A DNA stretch of 64,000 bases from Oryzias latipes (GCF_002234675.1 NC_019876.2:14940829-15004828), one strand, 5' to 3'; positions 51,190 through 63,331 are shown, counted from the stretch's first letter. Program-made: numbers and translations. Notes: a model not told the origin generated them from the letters alone.

Positions 51190-52255
51190 GACTCAAAATC
51201 AATCAATCAATCAATTTATTATTTTTATAGCACTTTTTAAGCAGAAGCAACCAAAGTGTTTAACATAAAATCACATAAAATCGGAGAGAATATGATACAA
51301 TGAATAAAGAATCAATAAAAACAATAAAACAGTAAAAGAATAAAATTGACAAGCTGACCCACTAAATCCGCTCACTGGAGTTAAAAGCCTGGCTAAAAAG
51401 ATGAGTTTTTAAAAGTGACTTAAAATCACTAACAGTTCTGGCAGACCTCACAGAGAAGTGGAGAGCACTCCAGAGTTCAGGACCTTTAACTGAAAAGGCT
51501 CCGTCTCCCCGAGTCACAAGCAGAGTCCTGGGAACCATTAAAAGCATTTGATCTTCAGATCTTAGGACTCCACATGGACGATAAACATATAACAGCTCAG
51601 AGAGATACAGAGGTGCCAGACCATTCAAACGTTTAAAAACCAAAAGTAAAATCCTAAAAGTGATCCTAAAAGACACAGGCAGCCAGTGAAGAGAGCGTAA
51701 AAGTGGAGATATATGCTCACACCGTCTGGTCCCCGTTAACAGGCGGACCACTGAATTCTGAACCAGCTGGAGACGGCGGAGCAGAGACTGGTCAATACCA
51801 CTGTAGAGAAAGTTACAGTAGTCCAGTCTGGAGATGATTAAAGCATGAATCACTTGTTCCAGAGCATGAGGAGGGAGATATGGCTTAACTTTGCTTATTA
51901 GCCTCAAGTGAAAAAAACTGGACTGGACTACTGCACTGACCTGCCTGTCAAATTTAAAATGCCTGTCAAGATTTACCCCAAGATTCCTAAAAGGAGCATC
52001 TGAGGGGTCCAGGGGGCCAACAGCACTACAGCAGCCTGTCAGCAAGTCAGTCTTTCCAAAAACGAACACCTCTGTCTTGTTTTTGTTCAGACAGAGGAAG
52101 TTCAGCTCCACCCAGGATTTGATTTCTGCCAAGCACTTCTGTAAATTGCCCAGACCCTCAGCTCCTCCAGACTTTAAGGGAACATAGATCTGGATGTCGT
52201 CGGCATAGCAGTGGAAGGAAACATCATATTTCCTAAAAATGGACCCCCAGAATTG
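51190..52255 (-). mobile_element. L2-type LINE, 3' half of ORF2 with tail
   Basis: The minus-strand frame 52132-51362 (256 codons, extending upstream to about 52240) encodes the end of the reverse transcriptase and the C-terminal region. The YADD active-site codons lie at 52207-52196, followed by ELNFLCLNKNKTEVFVFG, ISRLDYCNFLYSG, SLHWLPVSFRITFRILL and FKSLLKTHLFSQAF. The tail near 51200 is the reverse of a gattgattgatt repeat with gtgctataaaaat. The open frame is intact over its length, so the insertion is fairly young. Confidence 0.88.
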
Positions 52256-53354
52256 AGTAATTATTCCGGGGTTTGGTGTCGGTAAAGCGGAGTTTCATAT
52301 ATAAAATAAGGAGCTCAGAGACAAGTTTGGGTGAAGAGGACCGCTACTTTATTTTCCTTTTCATTCACACACCCTGAAGTTCATTTGTGTCATTACGTCA
52401 TGAACCTGTCATGAGCAGAAGGAAAACAGTGTTACGTACACCTCCTCCTCCAAATTAAACGTTTCGTTTCAACATAAAATGACACAGAGGAATAGAAAAT
52501 AGTCTGTAACAATTGGATAGGAACGTTGAAAATGCCAAAAAGTGTGCCTCTTTAGATGGAAGCATCACACAGACTTGGAGGAGATCTTGTCTTTGGTGGA
52601 GGACTAAAGGATAAAAGTGGACAGCTGCACGGATACCGATGGCTTCATCAACAGGCTGCAGAGATCCTGCAAGCCACTAATCAATAAAGAATAATAAATT
52701 GTAAATCAAACAAATGGGCTTCCAAACCTTTTTTAACACTATCAATAAACAGCTTTTTTGTCCTAATCTTTACCACAGTTCCTCTCTGTACACCTGTTGA
52801 ATGTGTATACTTTATTTTCTCAATTATCATTCTAACTGCAGTTTTTAAGACTGTTTTTTGAACTCTGTCGACCTACACATTGAAGGTTGCTGTGTGATCT
52901 GATGCACAGAAGTTTACATGTAAATGTAAGTAAGGATTTTTTTTTTTTAGCATGACCTATTTAAAGTTCAAAAAATTCTGTTATTTTGCATTTCCGGGTG
53001 CTAGCAGCTGAGTGGTAATGCAGCTGACCCAAGATTATTGATGACGTCATCCAGTGGCAGTAAGGTCTAAACTTGTAGACACAACTTTGGGGACTAAATG
53101 TAGGTGTAGGGAGAAGCCGTAGGGGTAGTGGAAGTATTCTGATTCAGTCTAGGTGTTCATTATGACCTGTTGCCCGCAGCATGCCCATAGAAAAATCTCA
53201 TACATTTCACCAATGACCATTATATATTGTTTGGGGCACCTCTGTGTCCTGCACAGATTTGTCCATTTTTTGCCCTTATCTACCCATAAAGACAGTTGTG
53301 ACGAAGGCCTAACTCAATGTAAAAATCATAATAATATCTTTGCAAAAATAGTTA

Positions 53355-54204
53355 CCGTATTTTCACGACCACTGGCACTGGGCTATAGGGCGCAGTCTCA
53401 GTTATGGGTGATTTTTCAGTATTTGACACGGGCACTTTAACACATACTGGTAAAACATGCATGCAAGTGTGTATTTAAAAAAAGTGAGCGGGAGCAAAAC
53501 TGAGTTGGTTGTGATTTATTTGTTATTTTTCCAGTCAGAAAACAGCATCCAGGAATCCATCAAAGTCCTCATCATCTGTATCTGAAATGAACAGCTGGAC
53601 TAATTTTTTGTCAAACACGCCAGGTTCCCTTTTGTCATTGTCCGTCTCGTTGCTGTGCAGCTCTTCATTAACGATGCCGACTTTTGGGAAAGCTCGAAGA
53701 ACAGTGTAAGCAGACACGATAGCCCAAGTATCTCCAATCCATTCACAAAGTATGGCAACTCGCCCTGTGCTGCCTCCCAGTCTTAGTGAAAGTGTGTTTG
53801 CCATCCGTCATCCATCGCAACCTTTCTTTGAACACCCTGTTTACACCGATGTCCAGCGGTTGGAGTTCCGTCGTCAAGACTCCCACAGTGACTGCAAGCT
53901 CTGACTTCATTTGCTTCACTTGTTTTTTCACAGCGTCTGTGAGATGTGCACGCATGGAGTCACAGATTAACAGAGACGGTGACACATTTAAAAAAAAACA
54001 TCTGTTCTCTTCAAGTAAACCTCACTCAGCCACACTTCCTTCCCCCATTTTCATGCTGTGTTCTCTTCTGTTCCCATGCTGACTTCTTCTACGTCTTTTG
54101 CCAAAGTCCCACAATACATTAGGCGGACCGCCTCATAGGGCGCCCCCTTTGTTTTATTGAAAATTTACGACTTTTAGGTGCCCCTTATGGTCGTGAAAAT
54201 ACGA
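53355..54204 (-). mobile_element. pogo-like (Tc1/mariner superfamily) transposon, inactive
   Basis: Ends CCGTATTTTCACGACCA (53355) and ATGGTCGTGAAAATACG (to 54203, then A), flanked by TA at 53353-53354 and 54205-54206. The minus-strand frames encode parts of a DDE-1/CENP-B-like transposase: LLICDSMRAHLTDAVKKQVK with the catalytic Asp, then LQPLDIGVNRVFKERLRW, and in another frame CEWIGDTWAIVSAYTVLRAF and an acidic tail DTDDEDFDGFLD. The HTH half is missing, so it is internally deleted and frameshifted (850 bp). Confidence 0.85.
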
Positions 54205-55359
54205 TATACACATTTTTTTGTTTTACTTCTGAGTTATGGTGTTGAGTTGGGCTACATCCAAGTGTCTATTACATAAATGGACAAGTTTTGGTCATGTGAC
54301 TTATTTGTTTCCGTCATATATATTTCTACACTGGAAAATTAATCTTTGTGTTCACTGTGCTCAACAATGAGCAAAGATGGCTGATTGGGTGGCGCAAAGT
54401 TACATGCAAGTGTTACCACCTATGGTTCCACCCACGTACCAAATAAAAAACATAACCACGACAATGACGTAAATTAAGCTCTAATTTAACCAAATTAACT
54501 AGTTAAAGAAAAAGATTATCAACGCAAGAAAACATTGAAAAGTATTTGAAACCAGGTTGTTAAGCCATTTTACTTTTAAGCCTTCAGTAGCCTTTAGTTG
54601 TGATTTGAGGAACTGCAGTATTTTGTACATTTGGGATTGCATCCAAACCAGAAAGGAAAGCGGGGACTAGATCTCCATGAGTAACTTGGTGAACTGCTAG
54701 CATCTCAACGTACTTTCACTTTCAAACAAGCTTCAATTCAAAAGTCAGAGGCAGAATTATATCAACCATAGTTGTTTATTGTTAGAAAGTCAAAGCTTTT
54801 TAAATGGATTAGCCCAATATTTTTATTATGACGGTTTCGAATTATATTAGCTAAATTGGTATTACTGTGGTTTTTCAAAAATAGATTTAACCATGTAAAA
54901 TTTTGTATTTTTGTAATGATTGGCACCTCTTTTGATTTATTTTGTATTGTTTTTTTGTTAATCAAATGTATTATTCAGGTTCTGTTTATTTTTTCTGTTT
55001 GTGTGCTTTCTTCCTGATCCCACCAGGGGCCTGTTTCAGAAAGGAGGTTAAGTGTAAAATCTGAGTGCGTTAACCCTGAAATTAGGGAAACCTAATCTAT
55101 TTAAACTTTTGTAATAGACCCTTACTTTATTATTTTTTAAGTTATATTTGTTTTCATATTTGTTTTTTTTATACCTTTATCTCAGAATTGATATTGTTGT
55201 CATTGATAGACATGCCATGGTTGTTTGTTGAAAATTTGCTTCAATTAAAAAAAAAAAAAAAAAAAAGATTTTTTTTTTGGGTGCATTCCCTGTGGGCGCC
55301 ACAAGGGGTGCTCGCGGGCGCCAGTGCTCCCGCGGGCACAGGGTTGGTGACCCCCTGAA
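54205..55359. other. Spacer with unresolved repeat ends
   Basis: AT-rich. ccaggggcctgtttcagaaa near 55022 and ggttggtgaccccctgaa near 55342 resemble ends of fish DNA transposons (Harbinger- and hAT-like), but neither could be paired with a second end. No gene seen. Confidence 0.35.
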
Positions 55360-55475
55360 CTAGACACACAAGAGGGTACTGAAAACAAACAAACAAAATG
55401 AATGTCCATCCTTTGTTAAATTAACATACACAAACAAATGAAAGCAAGGAACATCAAATAGAAACTAAAGTAAAG
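55360..55475 (+). repeat. Dispersed repeat family F, copy 2
   Basis: Same blocks as 42780-42926 in the same order. It ends close to the start of the BEL/Pao-associated sequence (TGTTAGGGAGG near 55480). Confidence 0.6.
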
Positions 55476-55819
55476 CAACTGTTAGGGAGGACTGTGAGGA
55501 TGGAGGACTGTATTGCTGATTCGGGTTAGGAGTTTAACCGTAAACATGTTGGGGTGTCGGTCAGAACACAGGGAGGAGGAAAAAATAGAGGTGACACCAC
55601 TTCTCAGATGTTCTGAATTTATTCCTTCGCTGAATATTCCAATTTAGTCTGCAAACAACAAAAATCCTCTCATCACTACATAAATAACACAAATAAGCCT
55701 GGTGTGAAAAAAAAAAATTACATAAAACAACAAAAACTGACATCTCATTATGATAATAAACTCCAAATAGGCAAATGATAGGCAAATTGGCAACCTCCAG
55801 AATAGGTAAAATATAATCA

Positions 55820-57540
55820 AATCTGCTTTAAAACCTCATAGAAACGGTGACAACAGTGACACCTAGCGGCCGAGAAAAATGCCTGCACAAATGAAATGAA
55901 AAAAGCATGTCAAACAAAGGACCTGGATGTTGGAGGTCTTGGTCATTCCTTTTAATCAGCAGCAGCGTGACTGAATGTGTCGGGTCTAGGATGATGGGGT
56001 GCAACGTTGAGTCACTAAGGCCCTCTAACTGATGCAGCCGACCACCTACTCTTATTAGGCCTGACAACTGGTCCAGTTCAGGAGAGAGGGTGAGTAAGCG
56101 GCTGCTAGATGAGACTGACTTTCCTGCTGCTAACAGTTTGCAGTCCTCTGGGAAAGACTCTTATTGTGCCTGCTGTAGGACAAATTTCTCTGCTTGGCAA
56201 TACTCTTCGGCGATCTGAGGAGAATTTGAAGGGCTCCATGCATGGAGGGCAACGACCTTGGCCTCTATGCACTCCTGCCGGGTCTTAAACAGTAGCACTT
56301 TGGCTGCTTGGCAAAGTAACTGCCAAACCACAGAAGGCTGTTTTCCGAAGCTCTGTAGAGTCTTCCTGTGGCTCTGTGCTAGGTCTCTCTGGCCAAGTGT
56401 CTGGGTCTTGGAGAAGAAAAGGAGGTCCTTGTGACCACCTATTAGGCTCTGTGAGGGCTCTCAGGGGTTTCCCTCTGGTCAGGTCATCCGCCGGATTGTT
56501 GACTGAATCCACAAAGCGCCAGGTACCATTCTTTGTGTGCTCTTGGATCTCGGCCACTCTTCGTCCGACAAAGACCTTGTAGCGACAGGATTGGGATTGC
56601 AGCCAGGTTAAAACTGTTGTGGAATCGGACCATAACACCATCTGACTCACTGTCAGGGTTAGTTCTTTCTCCAGGACATGAGCACAGAGTCTCCAGCACA
56701 GAGTTCCAAACGGGGAATCGACTGGACGCGCTTAGGAGCCACTCGTCAACGTGCAAGAATGAAGGACAGACCTGTCCTTCATTCTTGCACGTTGCTGTCT
56801 TGAGTTTGCAGGTAGGCCACTGCTCAGTAGGCTTGCTCAGATGCGTCAGCAAAAAATGTGGACTTGGTGCGTGATATCTCCTGAGGTGGTACTTACAGGC
56901 ATATAAGGCTGTGGGAGAGACAGCAGAGGTAGAAACTGAAGCTCCGCTTCACAACTGGTCCAGGCTTGAATTAGTTCTGAGGACAGGTTGGAGTCGTTCC
57001 AGCCATGTTTCTTGTCCCATAACTGCCGAATGATGAAATTTGATCGGGTGGAGTAGGGCAACAGATAACCCAAGGGATCATACTGTGATGCTAGGACTTC
57101 GTAGATGTTCCTGAGAGTTGGTTTCTCATTGGTCACGGACCTATGTTTGGAGCCCAGGGTGTCTGACTCCCAGTTCCAACTGAGGCCAAGGGTGGATTCT
57201 TGTGGATGTGTCTTATCTTGTGTGAGCCACAGGTCCAGGCTCTCAGATCTGGGATCTTGAGGTCTCTCCACATGCTTGTAAAGCTCTTCAACCTTTGGTG
57301 GGGATGAGGTAAACAGGCACTGCACTGCATTGGTAGGCCGCCCCATCAGGTGAACTGGGCCTTGGAGGGTCCACCCTAGTCTTGTGTGAACTGTTGCTGG
57401 GCTGCCGGGGGGGCCGAGTCTGACTGGCTCAATTAGGGTGATGAGGTGAGGCTGGTCAGAACCGATAAGGAGGAACAGTTCTGCATCTGTAAGAGCAGGA
57501 ATAGGAAGACCACGTAGGTGGCTGAAATGGACTCACTTTC
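55820..57540 (-). mobile_element. BEL/Pao LTR retrotransposon fragment (pol)
   Basis: Read on the minus strand in pol order. A protease/A17-like part (57540-57347, with AELFLLIGSDQPHLITLIEP) is followed by 57346-56846, an RT/connection part with LASQYDPLGYLLPYSTR. The RNase H-like part follows (56650-56285) with VLWSDSTTVLTWLQSQ and VNNPADDLTRG. Last is the integrase N-terminal part (56067-55828) with LSGLIRVGGRLHQLEG and HPIILDPTHSVTLLLIK. The integrase core, the gag region and the RT catalytic core are absent, and frames shift several times. Not functional. The sequence beginning TGTTAGGGAGG near 55480 may be a remnant of its LTR. Confidence 0.85.
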
Positions 57541-57745
57541 TCAGTTTTCCAAACACCTCAAAACTCACCTTTTCCGTCATGCTTTTAGCTCATAATATTT
57601 TACTTGCTGTTTTTAACTGTTAACTTATTTTGTGTTCTGGAATTTTATTGTTGTATGTTTATGTTTCTACATACTTTGTACTGTGAGGCAACCTTGAGTG
57701 CCCAGAAAGGCGCCATATAAATAAAATGTATTATTACTATTATTT
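57528..57745 (+). mobile_element. LINE 3' end (L2 group), plus strand
   Basis: Opens with a frame reading HLKTHLFRHAF, the last conserved ORF2 motif, followed by an AT-rich 3' UTR and agaaaggcgccatataaata with a tattatt tail. It abuts the BEL/Pao fragment. Confidence 0.65.
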
Positions 57746-57764
57746 AAATAAACACAGCATTCAG

Positions 57765-58125
57765 GGACTTTTACTCCCAACTTTACTTTTGAGGCCCAGG
57801 TTGATCATGACACATCTGCTAACTTTCTAAACACACTCGACCTTCCAACGCTGCCACCAGATCTTAGAAAGGCACTAGAGGAGCCCATATGTAATTCTTA
57901 AATCACGTCAGCTCTATCTTCTATGCAGTCTGGCAAATCTCCAGGCCCTGATCGGTTTCCAATGTTTGTTTGTTTTTTTGGTGCTGTGCTGTTTGCTGTA
58001 TTTTAATTTTTTATTCTTATTTTTATTATTTTTATTTCTGTCATGTCCTGCTGCTGCCATTGTGACTTTGCACTATGTATGTCTTTATATCCAAGAAAAG
58101 TCAAATAAAAAGATTTTGAACTTAA
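57765..58125 (+). mobile_element. L1-type LINE remnant, internally deleted
   Basis: One stretch encodes SANFLNTLDLPTLPPDLRKA and then SSMQSGKSPGPDGFPMF, the L1 RT entry motif. Within about 15 codons it passes into a T-rich 3' UTR ending aaaagtcaaataaaaagatt. Almost all of the RT is therefore missing, as if deleted between the motif and the 3' end. Confidence 0.6.
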
Positions 58126-58164
58126 CTTCAAAAATGACAGTTTGGATTCTGGTCGGTAGTCGTT

Positions 58165-59260
58165 TTAATTGGACACATCTAAGCCACTCTTCTTCAGACT
58201 GGGTCTCACTATAGCAGTCTTTAGGGATGCAGGGAAGACTCCAGTCTGAAGAGAGCAGTTCAAGAGGTTTAGTAACGCTTCCTCACATGATGTGAAAACT
58301 GACTTCAAAAGTGAGGTGGGGATGGGATCAAGAGAACAAGTTTTGGTATTCATTTGGGACATCACTTGTGGAAGTGCTGCAGCATCAATCAAAACAAAAC
58401 TATGGAGCGTTCTCCTACTGATAAGAGGACGTACAGTGGAAAAGGTGAACGGCGGGATGCTAATCCATCGCTTGTAAGATAGATGATCTAATGTCATCTA
58501 TCTTAGTGGTAAAGTGGACTGCAAACTCCTCACAGGTTTTACTGCTAAAGGTGGAGGGCGGGCCAGTTTGGGTTTATTATTTTGTTAATTGTGGCAAAGA
58601 GGATTTTTGGCTTTGAGTGATTTTTCTGCAATGAACTTAGAGAAATAGTCTTGCCTTTTTTAATGGAGTTATTGCAATGTTTTAGTGTGTTTCTAAAAAT
58701 TTGGGGATGTATTGTGAGTTTTGTTTTCTGCCAATGTTGTTCTTCCCTTCTTGTCATTCTTTTAAGTTTCCTAATATCCTCCGTTCTCCAAGAAGGTGGA
58801 GCTTTCTCTTTAACAGTTTGTAGTTTTAATGAGGCAACTTTGTTCAGAATTGTGGTGAGTTTATTACTGAAAGGCTGAATTGATATGTCCATAGATGGAT
58901 GTGAAGTCGTTAGTTGCTGATTTTCCAAGTGTGAGATAAAGTTTGCAGCCACTTCAGAGTGTAGACAGCGCCTTCTAATGGTTCTCTCAGGGAACTTCTC
59001 AATTGTGCAGTCATGAACTTTAAAAAACACACAGGAATGATCAGAAATGCCCACATCCACAACAGAGGTCACTGAGGCCTTCAGGCAGTGAGTATTGATG
59101 AGATCCAGAGTATGACCTCTGTTGTGGGTGGGCACGTTCACATGCTGAAAAAAATCCATAGCTGTTAAAGTGTCCCTAAAATCATGGACATACATTTCTG
59201 AAGGATCATCAACGTGTAAGTTAAAATCACCTAGAGCCATTATTTTTCTAAAATCTATGT
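58165..59260 (-). mobile_element. L2-type LINE, central part of ORF2 (endonuclease end and RT start)
   Basis: Frame 59240-58545 begins MALGDFNLHVDDPSEMYV (endonuclease DFN motif), has the ISDHSCVFFKVHDC motif, and runs into the linker. A further frame 58497-58165 has SLDPIPTSLLK and TAIVRPSLKKSGLDVSN, the N-terminal RT region. One frameshift separates them. The sequence stops where the RT core should begin. It complements, but does not overlap, the L2 piece at 51190-52255 on the same strand. Confidence 0.85.
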
Positions 59261-60039
59261 ATAATAAAGAAAGAAGCTCAGAAAAATCAGAGATAAAAGA
59301 TGATTAATATTTAGAAGGTCTGTACACTATCAAACACAACATGACAGGATTAGTAAATACTATAAAATAATCAGGTCAACAGATTAAACAAATTTGTTTT
59401 TTTTTGGGCATCTTTTTACGTTCAGTGACAGTTACAAATCTCTGCAAAGCTTAAATGAGTCACTGACCACTATGTCTTGCTGCAAAGCCGTTTTCCTCTT
59501 TTGTTGGCCAAACATTGCTCCCGATATTACTGTCACACGATAACCGTATGGGTGCAGCTGGAACTGCTTCATGGGAAAAAGTTTGCTTTCTCTTTGCTGT
59601 CTTTCTGTATTTAGGTTTCTTTTTTTCTTTTTTGAGTCAAGCCTTTACTAAATCTCTGACAAATTTCTCACTGATGAATTTATGTTTGTCTGTGTACTAA
59701 TTATTTAGTGTGTCATGTTTGAGGACAACTTTTACCTGTAAAAATAAGTCACTTCCAGTCAGAAAACCTTTTTGTCTACTGCAAAACTGAATACGGACCG
59801 TTTCTAGATATAGATGCTCAACAAGGGCAATCAGTCAGGTGAAGCAACCGCATGTGACACCCCCAGCCCATGGATATTACACAATGAGGAGGTTTTATTT
59901 GACACGTGACAACACATCAGTAACAATGAGTTTTTTTATGGTCATTTTTGGAAAAGGCTGGCCCAAGGCTTTCTTTCCCCTCTGGTTGCTTCTGTACGTG
60001 TGATGATGATGACCAAGGAGTTATGATCAGAGAATCACA

Positions 60040-60145
60040 GGTTGGTCTCAGGCCTGCCTGTCCATTTGTTGAAGTGCCTTTGGGCAAGACACCGAACCCC
60101 ACATTGCTCCTGGTGTTTATGATTTGGCGCCATTGTCACAAACGT
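60040..60145 (+). mobile_element. SINE fragment related to 39630-39872
   Basis: Shares gggcaagacaccgaacccca and the cattgctcctggtg segment with the SINE body. Both ends are degraded. Confidence 0.5.
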
Positions 60146-60341
60146 GCTCTGGGGGTTTCTATTATAAAATAGACCCATTAAACTAAACCAAACCCTACTC
60201 TCTTTGGGCTCCTGTTGGTTGTAGGCCCATAGAAAAATGGATGACTTCGATTTCATGAACTGATGAAAAATAAACTCAATCCTGAAAATCTGTGAAGTAT
60301 GTATGTTTCAGGATGTGGATAATTCCTCGCCATCAGATATC

Positions 60342-60660
60342 TACAGTGGGGCAAAAAGTATTTAGTCAGCCGCCAATTGTGCAAGTTCTCCCATTTAAAC
60401 AGATGAGAGAGGCCGGTCACTTTCAGCATAGGTATACCTCAACTATTAAGAACTATTAAAAAATCAAATCAATCAATTAAGAGACAAAATTAGAAAAAAA
60501 CAAAAACTGAAAATACAATTTTCTGATTTTTTTTTTAAAGAATTATGGTGGAAAATAAGTAATTTGGTCACCTACAAACAAGCAAGATTTCTGGCTCTGG
60601 ACCTGTAACTTCTTTTGTAAGAGGATCCTCTGTCCACCTCTGTTACCTGTATTAATGCCA
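60342..60660 (+). mobile_element. Tc1-like transposon end fragments
   Basis: tacagtggggcaaaaagtat then ttagtcagccgccaattgtg and ggtcacctacaaacaagcaa are terminal and subterminal sequences of a common fish Tc1 element. The body with the transposase is absent, so it is a deletion derivative. Confidence 0.6.
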
Positions 60661-61007
60661 GCACAGACAATGCCATGATGAACGCTGAAAGGCAGCAGAT
60701 GGATTAGTGCATTAGAAAAAACAGTTATTAGACATAGCAACAGCAGACATGTCAGACGTGAATGTGTCAAAAGACTTCAGGTTTTTCAAATCAGTTCTCA
60801 AGGCAAACCAGGGAATAAATTCAGTTTCCTGACATTATTGACCCCCCTAAGTCCATTCAGAACCGAGATGTCCCCCCCCCCCCCCCTTGAAACCAACAGA
60901 TGGAGGGATCTCCAAAACCTTCTGGAATGTGGATCTGGATTCCTCCCTCAAGCTCCATCATCACTCACAACCACAGTCAATTTCCATGTCAGGCCTTTCC
61001 AGCATCA

Positions 61008-61538
61008 AAGTCCCACACCGATCATCTTTTGATCTATTCTAAAAGCGTTCCCAGTGGTAGTTTAATTATGATTATGCCATTTTTAGCCAAAATAAAACAA
61101 CCTGTGTTGTATCTTCCCATTACTCTAAACTGAGAGCTGTCCGTTTACTCTCTCTCCCACTAGCTAACACCCCCTCACACCCCAAGCTAACAATATTACT
61201 TCAACAAAAATGGCGAGCAACATTGAAGTCAACCAGCCGTACAGTTTTAAGCCAGATGCCAGCTTGGATGAGAAAGACGAAGACGTACATGGATCTAGTT
61301 GTCTACAAGTGCGTCAGAAGAAGAAGAGCAGGGAGCTTGTGCCCCGCCCCGTGTATTTTCTACTTCACGATCTTTTTTAAACAGCATTTTTTCCTTTGCC
61401 CCAGATTCATAATAATTTGAAAAAAGACATACTCAGAAATGCCATTTTAATCTTCATTTTCTTTCTACATGTCTTCCATCATCAGAAAAAATACTACAAG
61501 TACAAGTTAAAAACAAGATTTTCATTGGAGTGGGGTTT
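61008..61538 (+). mobile_element. Non-autonomous TIR transposon, family A (best copy)
   Basis: Left end AAGTCCCACACCGATCATC; right end GATTTTCATTGGAGTGGGGTTT, whose complement starts AAACCCCACTCCAATGAAAA. The similarity over about 20 bases suggests TIRs. The body includes tctaaaagcgttcccagtgg. No transposase and no ORF over 70 codons of note. Confidence 0.6.
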
Positions 61539-61699
61539 TACCACATTTAAATGACATACATGCATCTTTTGCATGAAAGCTGTAAATTGGTATGACAACA
61601 AAACGTCCTCAGTAACCGAACAGGCATTTAAGTATTTAACCCCCCACTACTTTCATAATGACTTTGGCTTCAACTGATGGGCATAGAATTTCATTTAAG

Positions 61700-62525
61700 C
61701 TATTTGAACTCATGCGCTCGGGTTCTCACAAGGACAGAAAAAGTTCACCATTCCAGTTCTAACGTTTTTCCACTGGCTGTCTCCTGGTTTATAAAGCTTT
61801 GAATGGTTTAGCACAAAAATGCATGGTTGACCTAATGACCCACTATGAACCGGCCAGCCAGACATCTGGATCGAGTGTTGGGTCCTACAGAACAAACTAA
61901 ACATGGAGAAGTTGCATTCAGCTTCTATGCTCCACAGATCTGGAACAGAAAGCCTTCAATCAGCTGAAACACTCCGTTTATTTAAATCCAGGTTGAAGAC
62001 ACACCTGTTCTCAGCTGCATTTGAGTAGTTTGTGTTCAAAAGTTTACATCTGCACTCTTTATGTCAGGGTTGAGACGGGACACAAATGCAGGACAGCGAA
62101 AAGAGCTTCAAAAGCAAACAAGGTTTAATCACAATTGTACTTGAAATGACTGAAGCGAACTTACAAAACGACCCAGTGACAAGAAACAAACAGACCAGGG
62201 TTTAAATACACAAATGGGAATGACAAACAGGTGAGCAGACAGGTGCCGGTGATGACTGGTGAAGTTACCTAGTGAAACAATGAGCCCTGAAAGGAAGTAA
62301 CAAAATAAAAGCCCAAAACCGGAAGTGAGAAAACACCCACCAAACCCGCCCTGGCTCCGGCTCCTGACACTTTATGTTTAATTTAAATTCAGTTCTTTTG
62401 GACTTTCTTTAAGTCTTATTTTAATGATCCCTCTTTATTTTGTTTCTTTTAATGTTTAATCTAAAGCGCTTTGAATTATCTTTGGACATGAACTGTGCTA
62501 CTGTATATAAATAAACTTGCCTTTT
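61700..62525 (+). mobile_element. L2-group LINE 3' relic interrupted by a TG...CA insertion
   Basis: 61700-62056 decays from ORF2 C-terminal coding (KALNGLAQKCMVDLMTHYEP in one frame, stops elsewhere). The tail resumes at 62375-62525 with taaagcgctttgaattatct and atataaataaacttgcc. The gap is a 308-bp insertion listed separately. Confidence 0.65.
62062..62369. mobile_element. Probable solo LTR
   Basis: Begins TGTCAGGGTTGAG and ends GGCTCCTGACA (short inverted TGTCAGG/CCTGACA), with the 5-bp direct repeat CTTTA on both sides (62057-62061 and 62370-62374). TG...CA ends plus a 5-bp duplication fit a solo LTR; a short TIR transposon is the alternative. It splits the L2 relic. Confidence 0.5.
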
Positions 62526-62572
62526 CACTGTGAGGTGAGAGTGCTAACCACTACTCCACCATGCGGCCCCAT
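62524..62572 (-). mobile_element. SINE head fragment
   Basis: Minus-strand reading gives ggggccgcatggtggagtag then tggttagcactctcacctca, the tRNA-like A-box head of the same SINE family as 42925-43203. The rest is missing. Confidence 0.55.
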
Positions 62573-62767
62573 TCAATTAGGTCACAGGAGCAAATAGGGG
62601 AAACGTGGTGGAAATAACTATAGTGTTACTACTACACCTGTAATTTAGAAACAAAGACTATAAAATGTTCCAAAATGTACAACTTATGATCTTCATCACC
62701 GAAGAACAGCTGTAAATAGCATTGCAGTCATGGTTCTAGCAGCTCCATAAGTCTTATGGGAAGCAAT

Positions 62768-62782
62768 CCAGCAGAGGGCAGC
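62768..62782 (+). promoter_or_regulatory. Candidate CTCF-type site before the last gene
   Basis: CCAGCAGAGGGCAGC fits CCASYAGRKGGCRSY at every position and lies about 560 bases before the unrecognised gene starting at 63332. Motif match only. Confidence 0.4.
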
Positions 62783-63331
62783 ATAGGTTTTCATAAACTT
62801 CTCCATCACTTTCTTCAGACACTTCCGCAGAAACACAAGCCCTGCAGGCTTTCCAACTGTCATCATGTCTGTTTTTTCCACAACTTTCAGACAGAAAACT
62901 TCAGTTTATCCGGACCAGAAATGGCAATCCCTTCGTCCCTCGTCTTCTTTTTGCATAAATGTTTCTTGTTTGTAATTAGGTTTGAGAAATACTACAGCTT
63001 TGGTGGAAGACATTCTATTATATGGTAATATGAACTGGTAGTTTGGAGCATGCATTGTAACAGAGTTACAGTTTTTGATGTGACAGCTAACTGGGGGTCC
63101 AAAACGTTGACATTAAAGGAAGTTTACGCAACAGAAGGAGCGGATAAACCATCAGTTGCCAGTTCTCATTAACTTTTACCAGGTTTCACTTAGACGAGGA
63201 AGCTGTATTTTCCTCTTTTGTGTTAAACATGAACGGAAAGAGGAAGTATTTTCTGTCTGCTTGATGAGCGCTCTCAAACGCCGCATGTCCAGTTCTCTGC
63301 CTGATCTGAGAGGAGTGGAGTCTTCTCAGTC

